DNA from: Candidatus Magasanikiibacteriota bacterium
GTDB lineage: Bacteria > Patescibacteriota > Patescibacteriia > Magasanikbacterales > UBA10003
Direction of reading: 5' to 3'
DNA length: 6,894 bases
Assembly (NCBI GenBank): GCA_003514455.1
Contig: DOQH01000024.1
Span: 4,085 to 10,978, forward strand
A model generated the notes under the pieces. The model worked only from the letters and a program-made list of their open reading frames with translations, searched no databases and was not told the DNA's origin. Position 1 is the stretch's first letter, and each line of letters begins with the position of its first letter. Below are positions 1 to 6,155 of the stretch, piece by piece. Made by a program: the position numbers and the translations under genes.

Positions 1-1073
1 GCCAAAGTATCAGCTGTTTCACCTGATTGACTCACTGCCAAAACCAAAGTGTGCGGCAAAATCACAGGATCGCGATAACGAAATTCTGAAGCGATTTCCA
101 CTGACACAGGCAAGCCGGTGCAATGTTCAATCGCGTACTTGCCTACAAGCGACGCGTAAAAAGCAGTACCGCAAGCAATAATAACAATCCTTTCAATCTG
201 GCGCAATTCTTCTTCGGATAAATTCAAGCCACCCAAATGCGCCGCGCCCTCTTGTGGCAGAAGCCGACCTGCCAAAGCATCCTGAAAAACCTGCGGCTGA
301 TCAAAAATTTCTTTAAGCATAAAATGCGGAAACCCTTGCATTTGCGCCTGCGCTTCAGTCCACTCAATTTGTTCGGCATTTTTCTGAATTTGTTCATCTC
401 TAAAATTAAAAATTTGAAATTTTTCAGGAGTAATTTCCAAAATTTCGCCATCATCCAAATACACCACCCGCTTTGTATATGGCAAAAGGGGTGAGGCATC
501 AGAAGCAATAAAAAATGCCTCGTCAGCAACTCCCAACACCAATGGACTACCTCGCCGCGCGCAAACAATTTTTTTCGGCTCTGCGGATGAAACTACGGCA
601 ATGCCATAAGTGCCTACCACAAGCGCGAGCGCTTTTTCAACTGCCAAACGCAAATTATCATGATAAAAATGTTCAATCAAATGCGCCAATACCTCTGAAT
701 CGGTTTCAGAAGTGAATTGATGATCTTTTAAAAGTCCCGTTTTCAATTCGCGATAATTTTCAATAATGCCATTGTGCGCCAAAGCAATTTTTCCATCGCA
801 GGAAAAATGCGGGTGGGCATTTTCTTCTGTCACGCCGCCGTGAGTCGCCCAGCGAGTGTGCGCGATGCCCACTGAACCAAAAATATTTTTATTTTTTATT
901 TTATTTGCCAAAGCGTCAATTTTCCCAACGGCTCTTTCACGTGTCAATTCGCCATTTTGGCCAATTACAACCAAACCGGCGCTGTCATAGCCGCGATATT
1001 CCAACCGCCGCAAACCATTGATTAAAATCGGCACGGCATTTTGTTTTCCCAAATAACCAATTATTCCGCACAT
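1..1073 (-). CDS. glmS: Glutamine--fructose-6-phosphate aminotransferase, N-terminal ~60% (cut by window edge)
   Basis: GlmS converts fructose-6-phosphate and glutamine to glucosamine-6-phosphate in the cytoplasm, the entry step of UDP-GlcNAc synthesis. I translated all 357 visible codons by eye and the frame is open throughout. The protein begins MCGIIGYLG, so Cys2 becomes the N-terminal nucleophile of the class II glutaminase domain after Met removal. Family motifs follow in order: LEYRGYDSAG (24-33), HTRWATHG (72-79), AHNGIIENY, then the sugar-isomerase (SIS) domain with ACGTAFYA around Cys301 and SQSGETADT from residue 348. These positions match the E. coli enzyme of about 609 residues, so about 250 C-terminal residues lie left of the window. 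The start overlaps the end of korC by 13 nt, implying translational coupling. No good ribosome site is visible. Identity is near certain from the motifs. Confidence 0.97.
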   Translation of the reverse strand, partial: MCGIIGYLGKQNAVPILINGLRRLEYRGYDSAGLVVIGQNGELTRERAVGKIDALANKIKNKNIFGSVGIAHTRWATHGGVTEENAHPHFSCDGKIALAHNGIIENYRELKTGLLKDHQFTSETDSEVLAHLIEHFYHDNLRLAVEKALALVVGTYGIAVVSSAEPKKIVCARRGSPLVLGVADEAFFIASDASPLLPYTKRVVYLDDGEILEITPEKFQIFNFRDEQIQKNAEQIEWTEAQAQMQGFPHFMLKEIFDQPQVFQDALAGRLLPQEGAAHLGGLNLSEEELRQIERIVIIACGTAFYASLVGKYAIEHCTGLPVSVEIASEFRYRDPVILPHTLVLAVSQSGETADTL

Positions 1074-1564
1074 ATGAATCCGTTTTCAAACGCTTTTTTA
1101 TTTTCCTCCCAACCGAGTTTGGCGCCCAATTTTTTTTCTAATAATTTTAAGACTGTTTCTTGATCGCAAAAATCCATCGCCGCGAGCATCTTAGCCAACA
1201 TACCCAGAAAAAAAATATTTTGACTTTTGATTGACACGCCGACATCATCCATTTTTTTCTTAAAATCATTAATATCAATAATTTTTGTTTCAACAAATTG
1301 ATGTTGTTTAGTTCGTTCACGCGCTTGATCAGACATAATCAATAAAATATTCGGCTTGGTGAATTTCGGATAAATTATTTCTTTTGTGCCAATCTGAACA
1401 AAAGACAAAGACACTCCGCCGCGCTGTTCCAAACCATAATTCGGAATACTCGCGGCATAAAAACCTTTGTCAATCGCGGAACGGCAAATAATATCGGAAA
1501 GTAGTTGAATTCCTTGCCCGCCGTCACCTGCCAAGAGAATCTTTAAAATCTCATTTTTAAGCAT
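1061..1564 (-). CDS. korC: 2-oxoacid:ferredoxin oxidoreductase, gamma subunit
   Basis: This is the small gamma subunit of a KOR/POR/VOR-type enzyme, which makes an acyl-CoA from a 2-oxoacid and reduces ferredoxin; this domain is associated with CoA handling. With the ATG at 1564 the product is 167 residues, the usual size. It begins MLKNEILKILLAGDGGQG, carrying the GxGGQG motif (13-18) near the N-terminus as in the family, followed by YGLEQRGG (43-50), the counterpart of the family's YGxExRGG. The frame stays open to a TTG at 1618, but that start would lie in the -35 box of the likely promoter and add 18 residues before the domain, so I prefer 1564. The gene is separated from korA/korB by an opposing gene and overlaps glmS by 13 nt. 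Whether the substrate is pyruvate, 2-oxoglutarate or another acid cannot be told. Confidence 0.9.
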   Translation of the reverse strand: MLKNEILKILLAGDGGQGIQLLSDIICRSAIDKGFYAASIPNYGLEQRGGVSLSFVQIGTKEIIYPKFTKPNILLIMSDQARERTKQHQFVETKIIDINDFKKKMDDVGVSIKSQNIFFLGMLAKMLAAMDFCDQETVLKLLEKKLGAKLGWEENKKAFENGFICAE

Positions 1565-1589
1565 AAATTGATTTATTTTAGATGAAACC

Positions 1590-1618
1590 AGTTTAACAAA
1601 TTTAGGGTCTCTTGACAA
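1590..1618 (-). promoter_or_regulatory. Probable sigma70-type promoter of korC-glmS
   Basis: On the minus strand TTGTCA (1618-1613) is followed after 17 nt by TAAACT (1595-1590), with TGT just before it forming an extended -10 (TGn). Transcription would begin near 1583, giving korC a leader of about 20 nt before the ATG at 1564. The box is imperfect, but the spacing is ideal and the position fits. It would let korC and glmS be transcribed despite being cut off from korA/korB. Confidence 0.55.
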
Positions 1619-1640
1619 GATGACAATTTTACTCTATAAT
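1612..1640 (+). promoter_or_regulatory. Consensus sigma70 promoter of the plus-strand cassette
   Basis: TTGACA (1612-1617), 17 nt, TATAAT (1635-1640): both hexamers and the spacer match the housekeeping consensus exactly. The start point would be near 1647, giving a leader of about 63 nt. Near the transcript's 5' end a small hairpin, ACTGA-GGT-TCAGT (1649-1661), could form. A perfect consensus suggests strong, constitutive expression. The -35 box overlaps that of the divergent korC promoter. Confidence 0.92.
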
Positions 1641-1694
1641 ACTTGGATACTGAGGTTCAGTGCTTGGTGGCATTGGACTTTTTGGTTCACAAAG

Positions 1695-1702
1695 AAGGAG
1701 GA
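1695..1702 (+). promoter_or_regulatory. Strong Shine-Dalgarno site deciding the DUF5701-like start
   Basis: AAGGAGGA lies 8 nt (counted from the end of AGGAGG) before GTG at 1710 and 5 nt before TTG at 1707, both in frame. The spacing favours GTG at 1710. The in-frame ATG at 1620 sits inside the promoter spacer, upstream of any transcript, and is excluded. No other gene in the window has so complete a site. Confidence 0.85.
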
Positions 1703-1709
1703 CAACTTG

Positions 1710-2318
1710 GTGCAAGCCCAAAGAGAGGACAATACGATCTTGAGCGGGTCAAGGGTAGCGGCGGATGAACAATTTACCGCGCAAGTGGAACAATTGCTTT
1801 CGCTCGGCTACCCGACAATGGCCAACATGACAGAAGGAGTCTTTCTAGACAAGATAGAACCGCTGAGGAGAATCTTTGAACTGGGATCAATCATTGTAAT
1901 CCCGGAGGAGGTGGTCACTTTCGCTTTTCAACTTGAAGCCGTTGGTGGACGCGTTGTTTCACACCACCGCGCGTGGACGCATGGCGATTCCATTGAAATG
2001 CCGGATGTACCGTTTATCAGCGCAGAGGTTGATGATGGCCGCGGCTATCACGACAAATCCCCTTTGGCCTGCATGAAGCATTTCCAGACAAATGACCGCT
2101 TTGGTCTGTCGGTGATTGAAGGCATCGCGCTCGTGACACATCGACCCAAAACTCTGCGCAATCATCACTGTGTGGACTTGCCCGGTTCATACTGCGGCAG
2201 AGATCTCCACGCTCCGCAACTGCGCCATTGGGGCGAATTGATTCTTGACAACCGCTTCAACTGGTCGCCTCTTCCCACCTCCGGCTCGGCCTCATGCCGC
2301 GCCCGCCTCGCTCCGTAA
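1710..2318 (+). CDS. DUF5701-like protein of unknown function
   Basis: The product is 202 residues from the GTG start. I see no signal peptide or membrane segment, so it is probably cytoplasmic. Its pattern resembles what I remember as DUF5701, best known from actinobacteria: an N-terminal QVEQLLSLGYP (25-35), then a PLRRIF helix, and a C-terminal half with EGIALVTHRP (137-146), a Cys in NHHC (154), GSYCG (159-163) and a final GSASC (192-196). The function is unknown to me. Cys154, Cys162, Cys196 and several histidines could bind metal, but this is speculation. The gene has its own consensus promoter, ribosome site and terminator, and opposes every other protein gene here. G+C is about 53% in counted lines versus about 42% in korB, suggesting separate origin or acquisition. 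The gene call is firm; the family call is from memory. Confidence 0.85.
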   Translation: MQAQREDNTILSGSRVAADEQFTAQVEQLLSLGYPTMANMTEGVFLDKIEPLRRIFELGSIIVIPEEVVTFAFQLEAVGGRVVSHHRAWTHGDSIEMPDVPFISAEVDDGRGYHDKSPLACMKHFQTNDRFGLSVIEGIALVTHRPKTLRNHHCVDLPGSYCGRDLHAPQLRHWGELILDNRFNWSPLPTSGSASCRARLAP

Positions 2319-2324
2319 CGGAGC
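2310..2324 (+). other. Hairpin with the stop codon in its loop
   Basis: GCTCCG (2310-2315), TAA (2316-2318), CGGAGC (2319-2324): a perfect 6-bp G+C-rich stem whose 3-nt loop is exactly the stop codon of the DUF5701-like gene. It lies 25 nt before the terminator and has no T-run, so it is not itself a terminator. It may be chance in a G+C-rich end. Confidence 0.5.
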
Positions 2325-2349
2325 AAAATCAAACGCACCCTGAACAACA

Positions 2350-2391
2350 AAGGGCGCGAACCTTCCAGGTTCTCGCCCTTATTTTTTTATT
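2350..2391 (+). terminator. Intrinsic terminator of the plus-strand gene
   Basis: AAGGGCG (2350-2356) pairs with CGCCCTT (2374-2380), and GAACCT (2358-2363) pairs with AGGTTC (2367-2372), with one C/T mismatch between them and a TCC loop. This is a 13-bp stem followed by ATTTTTTTATT. It is a textbook Rho-independent terminator for the DUF5701-like gene. Read on the minus strand, the same stem follows korB, but only TGTTGTT comes after it, so any stop there would be weak. Confidence 0.95.
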
Positions 2392-2397
2392 AAAAAA

Positions 2398-3072
2398 TTA
2401 AATCTCACCAACCTTATACACCTTTTTCAAATTTTCAACATAATCCATTGTGGCTTTGCCAACTGTTTTCCAATTGGTCGGACAAAAAGATAAAATTTCC
2501 ACCAATGAAAAATGTCCGGCGCTCTGAGTAGCAATTGCTTTTTCAATATATGTCGCAATATCTTTTGGATTATTCGCGGCAGTGCGAGCCAAATACGCGT
2601 CTTTATGCGTAATATGACGCAGTGACTCCGGTCCAAAAAAGGTCGCGCCATCATAACCATTGGGATTGGTATCGGTTTTTTGACCCGGCAAAGTAGTTGG
2701 AGCTGTCTGCCCACCGGTCATGGCATACACTGTATTATTCACCACAATCACAGTAATCGGCTCATCGCGCAAAGCGCTATGAAACAAACTTTGCCAACCA
2801 ATGGCATAAGCCCCGCCGTCTCCTGTCAAACCAAAACAAAGTGAATCAGGACGCGCTCGTTTAAATCCCAGCATAGTGGGCGTTACGCGACCATGATGCG
2901 TATGAAATATATTTATTGGCAATGCGTTAATAGCCAAAAGAGAACAGCCAATATCCAAACCCATTACTGCTTTTTTGGATAATTGTTTCTGTTCCAAAAT
3001 ACGGCCGAGTGTCATTAAAATTATCGGGTAGCCGCATCCTGCGCAAAATTTTGCTGGAATATACTCTGGCAT
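2398..3072 (-). CDS. korB: 2-oxoacid:ferredoxin oxidoreductase, beta (TPP-binding) subunit
   Basis: The beta subunit carries thiamine diphosphate and the proximal [4Fe-4S] cluster. The product is 224 residues, short for the family. The pyrophosphate-binding motif is present as GDGGAYAIG (84-92) with NN at 112-113. Four cysteines sit where the cluster ligands are known in pyruvate:ferredoxin oxidoreductase: Cys10 and Cys13 (CAGCG), Cys43 (DIGCS) and Cys197 (FCPTNW, usually PCPT). The start lies 1 nt after the korA stop, with AGGTGAG 11 nt upstream as ribosome site. The two subunits are surely co-translated. The gene ends convergently with the plus-strand DUF5701-like gene, whose terminator fills the 79-nt gap. 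Substrate is undetermined, so the symbol stands for the family, not for proven 2-oxoglutarate use. Confidence 0.93.
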   Translation of the reverse strand: MPEYIPAKFCAGCGYPIILMTLGRILEQKQLSKKAVMGLDIGCSLLAINALPINIFHTHHGRVTPTMLGFKRARPDSLCFGLTGDGGAYAIGWQSLFHSALRDEPITVIVVNNTVYAMTGGQTAPTTLPGQKTDTNPNGYDGATFFGPESLRHITHKDAYLARTAANNPKDIATYIEKAIATQSAGHFSLVEILSFCPTNWKTVGKATMDYVENLKKVYKVGEI

Positions 3073-3073
3073 A

Positions 3074-4102
3074 TTAAAATTTACTCACCTGATTTACAAT
3101 TTCTTCAATTTCAATTCCCAATCCGGGACATTGCAGATATTCAAACGACGCGCCAACACCGGGCGACAATTCATCTTTGATAATTCGCGCCAACTGACCC
3201 AAACTGGATTCTATAAAAACAATTTTCTTAACTTTTTTAGCAATACTATTTAACTGCGGCACAGCCAACGGACGCAAAGTAATCGGCCGAAACAATCCAA
3301 CTTTTTTATCAGCTTCTCTCAATTGGTCCACTGCGACTTTTGTCGCCGCGCCAACAATGCCATGCGCGATCAACAAAATTTCAGCATCTTCTGTTTGATA
3401 TTCTTCCGCTGTGGCAACGCCAGCTGTAATTTTATCAAAATCCGCTTTGCTTTTCATCACTTCTGTATATAATTCTTCTTCAAAAGTAAAAATATTCGGC
3501 CAATGTTTTATTTCACCTTCTTTTACCAAAGGCGCGCTGGCCACATTTTCCACTTTTAAATTTTCCAAATCCACCAACCCTCTGGTTTTTACAGTATAGC
3601 CATCGGTTAAAATAATTGCTGGAAAACGATATTGCCACGATTCATTAAACGCGCGACGAATTAAAGTGTAAAGTTCGGCAAGAGTTCCGGGCGAATAAAC
3701 CAAACGCAAACCCTCACCATTACCGCCAAAACAAGCGAGTGTTGTTTCTTGTTGAGAATAAATTACAGTGCCTGAAGACGGTCCGCCTCTCTGAGCGACA
3801 ATTGCCACAAAAGGCAAGCGCATTCCCTCGGCCATACTCAAAGCGTCTTGCATTAAAATGTGACCCGGGCCGGAAGTGGCTGTAAATGCCTTTTGCCCTG
3901 CCATAACAGCGCCGCACACTGCAAAACCGGCCGCGATTTCATCCTCGGTTTGCAGATATTTTTGACCTTGCTTAATCCAGTTGGTAAAAACTTCAGTCAC
4001 TGGAGTAATTGGGTAACCATACATCGTATCCGCACCGAAATCAATCGCCGCCTGCGTGGCAATTTCCGCGCCGGTCATGAATTTTTTCTTAACATCATAC
4101 AT
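3074..4102 (-). CDS. korA: 2-oxoacid:ferredoxin oxidoreductase, alpha subunit
   Basis: The alpha subunit supplies the pyrimidine-binding domain for thiamine diphosphate and the transketolase C-terminal-like domain. It is 342 residues with no fused gamma domain, consistent with a separate korC. Visible motifs: YGYPITPVTE (28-37), EDEIAAG (53-59, the glutamate region that activates the cofactor), TSGPG (76-80), QRGGPSSGT (104-112) and FGGNGEG, matching the GGHGE stretch of KorA proteins. The C-terminal part has LFRPITLRPL and then FIESSLGQLARII, typical of the family. The start lies 2 nt after the stop of the GlmU-like gene. A second Met at residue 9 is a possible but less likely start. No delta (two-cluster ferredoxin) subunit gene is present in the window. 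Confidence 0.94.
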   Translation of the reverse strand: MYDVKKKFMTGAEIATQAAIDFGADTMYGYPITPVTEVFTNWIKQGQKYLQTEDEIAAGFAVCGAVMAGQKAFTATSGPGHILMQDALSMAEGMRLPFVAIVAQRGGPSSGTVIYSQQETTLACFGGNGEGLRLVYSPGTLAELYTLIRRAFNESWQYRFPAIILTDGYTVKTRGLVDLENLKVENVASAPLVKEGEIKHWPNIFTFEEELYTEVMKSKADFDKITAGVATAEEYQTEDAEILLIAHGIVGAATKVAVDQLREADKKVGLFRPITLRPLAVPQLNSIAKKVKKIVFIESSLGQLARIIKDELSPGVGASFEYLQCPGLGIEIEEIVNQVSKF

Positions 4103-4104
4103 AA

Positions 4105-4860
4105 TTATTTCTCTTCAAACATTTTTTGAACCATTTCCAATTCTTCCGGACGATTTATTCCCAAACATTCAACATTTGGAATTTGCAAAATGGCGGTTTT
4201 CTCGCCTTGTTCCACGGCTTTTTGCACCAAATCAGTTAAATAATATTCTTTTTGCGCGTTATTATTATCAACTTTTTTCAAATTCTCCCAAAGCCAATCG
4301 GCTTTAAAGAAACAATACATCGGGTTAACCTCCAAAATTTTCTTTTCCTCATCAGTCGCGTCTTTAAACTCAATAATTTTGGTAATTTCTCCGTTTTGAT
4401 TTCTAACAATGCGGCCGAAGCCCTGAAAGGCAGAACGCCAATCATTAAAATCCTGCAACACAGTGGTCATTAAACTCAAACTATGATGGTTTTCTTTTTC
4501 ATGCAAATCACGCAAAGCGCGTAATGTTTCAGCCTTTAACAGTGGATGATCTCCGTACAAAACTAAAATATTTTCCGCACGGCCTGATAAAAAATCCTCG
4601 GCGCATTGCACTGCGTGAGCTGTGCCCAGCTGCTCTTCTTGCACAACATAATCACAACTATCGCCCAATGCCTTCTGCACCAAATCATGCTCATCACAAA
4701 CCACCACTGTCGGCCTATCGCAAATTCCGGATTTTTTTACCTCATCCACCAAATGAACTATAAAAGGACGACCTTGAAACAAATGCAAAACTTTTGGCAA
4801 ATCCGCTCCCATTCTTTTTCCCTTGCCGGCCGCTAAAATCACCACTGCGAATTTAGACAT
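4105..4860 (-). CDS. glmU: Monofunctional GlmU-type UDP-N-acetylglucosamine pyrophosphorylase
   Basis: The product is the uridyltransferase half of GlmU, which joins UTP and GlcNAc-1-phosphate to UDP-GlcNAc. Of 251 residues, the N-terminus holds LAAGKGKRMGADLPKVLH (9-26, nucleotide-binding signature). QLGTAHA (77-83), GDHPLL (103-108, metal-binding Asp104), KDATDEEKKI, NNNAQKEYYLTD and GINRPEEL (Asn236) follow in the E. coli GlmU order. E. coli GlmU is about 456 residues; the left-handed beta-helix acetyltransferase domain is wholly absent and the stop comes right after the pyrophosphorylase domain. The glucosamine-1-phosphate acetylation must be done elsewhere or bypassed. A related nucleotidyltransferase with another sugar is possible, but the motifs fit GlmU best. 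The ATG overlaps the upstream HAD gene by 8 nt, with no ribosome site. Confidence 0.88.
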   Translation of the reverse strand: MSKFAVVILAAGKGKRMGADLPKVLHLFQGRPFIVHLVDEVKKSGICDRPTVVVCDEHDLVQKALGDSCDYVVQEEQLGTAHAVQCAEDFLSGRAENILVLYGDHPLLKAETLRALRDLHEKENHHSLSLMTTVLQDFNDWRSAFQGFGRIVRNQNGEITKIIEFKDATDEEKKILEVNPMYCFFKADWLWENLKKVDNNNAQKEYYLTDLVQKAVEQGEKTAILQIPNVECLGINRPEELEMVQKMFEEK

Positions 4861-5497
4861 AATTTTTTACGCGCGTAAGTATTTCTGAAAAATTTTTAAA
4901 ATAAGGAATGCCGCTTTGTTCATAATCAGACACCGCCGCTCCATTTTTCATTCGCAAAATCGGCTTTATTTGGCCTGACAACGCCGTAATTTCTTGTGTT
5001 TCCGAAATCTTGTCATTTATAAAAATAATATCATCAATCGCGTCTTTAATCAATAACTGAACTGTTTCTTTTTTATTACGGCCGGTGAAAATAACTTCAT
5101 TAAAAAACTTGGACACGCCGACGCTCTCCACTTTTTGTTTTTGCCAATCCGCATCGCCCAAACTTAATAAAATCAACGGCACACCCAGACCGCGCAATTC
5201 ATTTAAAAAATCTTCCACTCCATCCAACAAATATTTTTTGCTATTTTTAAAAAGCGCCTCTGCTTCAATCAATAATGATTTTTTATCCAAATTTGAAAAT
5301 TGCTCGCAAACAATATCGATGTGATGCCACAAATTATATGACGCCAAATCGTTTCTGGAATATGAAGCGCGGTAAGTTTCCCAAAACTTTTCCACTGGTA
5401 CGCCGAATCGCGCGAACAACGCCAACAAATCCTCTTTCATAGAGGCAGTGTCAAACAAAGTATCATCAAAATCAATAATGATTTTTGCAATTGGCAT
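4853..5497 (-). CDS. HAD-superfamily hydrolase, substrate unknown
   Basis: The product is 214 residues of a haloacid-dehalogenase-fold phosphohydrolase, probably cytoplasmic. Motif I is DFDDT (nucleophile Asp9, acid/base Asp11). A helical cap follows (about 20-90). Motif II is Ser112 in LILLSLGD, motif III Lys142 or Lys143 in GRNKKE, and motif IV INDKISE with Asp162 and Glu166 as metal ligands. The frame extends upstream to 5536, but that start falls inside the 5S rRNA, so I chose the ATG at 5497, which puts motif I at the usual distance from the N-terminus and has GAGGG upstream. The ATG is 28 nt from the 5S 3' end, leaving no room for a normal promoter, so the gene may be read from the rRNA operon. 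It overlaps the GlmU-like gene by 8 nt. Its neighbours suggest sugar phosphates as substrates, but nothing proves this. Confidence 0.88.
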   Translation of the reverse strand: MPIAKIIIDFDDTLFDTASMKEDLLALFARFGVPVEKFWETYRASYSRNDLASYNLWHHIDIVCEQFSNLDKKSLLIEAEALFKNSKKYLLDGVEDFLNELRGLGVPLILLSLGDADWQKQKVESVGVSKFFNEVIFTGRNKKETVQLLIKDAIDDIIFINDKISETQEITALSGQIKPILRMKNGAAVSDYEQSGIPYFKNFSEILTRVKNYV

Positions 5498-5503
5498 AAC
5501 AAA

Positions 5504-5671
<168 letters not shown>

Positions 5672-5789
5672 GATTTATCACAAATAACTTGATAATGAAC
5701 CGCGGATTTTTTATCCGCGCTCGCTCGGAAATGAAAAATTATAGTTTTTCATTTCTCTCGCTTCGCTTGATAATAAAAATCCTAATAAG
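5672..5789 (-). other. 23S-5S intergenic spacer with two strong hairpins
   Basis: No gene or tRNA is visible. Hairpin one (5701-5719) is CGCGGAT, a 5-nt loop of T (plus strand), ATCCGCG. Hairpin two (5729-5754) is AAATGAAAAA, TTATAG, TTTTTCATTT, a perfect 10-bp stem. A 9-bp direct repeat CTTGATAAT flanks the pair (5688-5696 and 5766-5774). The hairpins may be cleavage sites for the rRNA precursor. Confidence 0.6.
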
Positions 5790-6058
5790 ATGAAGAAGAG
5801 AACGACTGATTAGTATGGCTCGGCTTAAATCCTTACGGATCTTACACCTACCACCTATCAACCCCATAATCTATAGGGTGTCTATGAAATTTAATCTTGA
5901 AGACGGCTTCACGCTTAGATGCTTTCAGCGTTTATCCGTGCCGAACTTGGCTACTGAGCAATGCGGTTGGTACCACAACTCATCAACCAGAGGTTCTTTC
6001 GTCTCGGTCCTCTCGTCACATAATTCTTCTATCACTAGAAGTGTAGACTATATCTTCA

Positions 6059-6074
6059 TCCGCCAGCTGGCGGA
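6059..6074. repeat. 16-bp perfect palindrome in the intron core
   Basis: TCCGCCAGCTGGCGGA equals its own reverse complement. It lies directly between a GACT (6077-6074) and the P7 AAGATATAGTC, the place where P8 of a group I intron normally folds. As RNA it makes a CCGCC/GGCGG stem with an AGCU loop. It is much more G+C-rich than the rest of the intron. Confidence 0.7.
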
Positions 6075-6155
6075 GTCAGCGTGTTATAGAAGTTTTAAGC
6101 TAAATTTACACAACTTCTATCTCATTCTTTAATTCCGTATTAAAGAAATCAGTCG

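Noticed and set aside
224..568. Minus-strand open frame of 114 codons, plus plus-strand frames at 237-494 and 515-715
   Set aside because: They lie wholly within glmS, whose own frame is open with all family motifs; their translations show no recognisable pattern.
1565..1618. Upstream TTG start at 1618 for korC, adding 18 residues
   Set aside because: The TTG overlaps the likely -35 box of the korC promoter and the extra residues precede the normal N-terminus of the domain.
1620..1709. ATG at 1620 as start of the plus-strand gene
   Set aside because: It sits in the spacer between -35 and -10 boxes, so it is not transcribed; the AAGGAGGA site points to 1710.
1641..1712. Five TTGG repeats in the cassette leader (1643, 1664, 1673, 1683, 1707)
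   Set aside because: Spacing is irregular and the motif is only four bases, so I treat it as chance.
1959..2350. Minus-strand frames at 1959-2168 and 2165-2350
   Set aside because: Antisense to the DUF5701-like gene, which has full expression signals; no motifs.
2350..2391. Intrinsic terminator for korB on the minus strand
   Set aside because: The stem is symmetric, but the minus strand lacks a solid T-run after it, so I assign it only to the plus strand and regard minus-strand action as weak.
5815..6132. Plus-strand open frame of 105 codons
   Set aside because: It is antisense to the 23S exon and intron and has no protein-like pattern.
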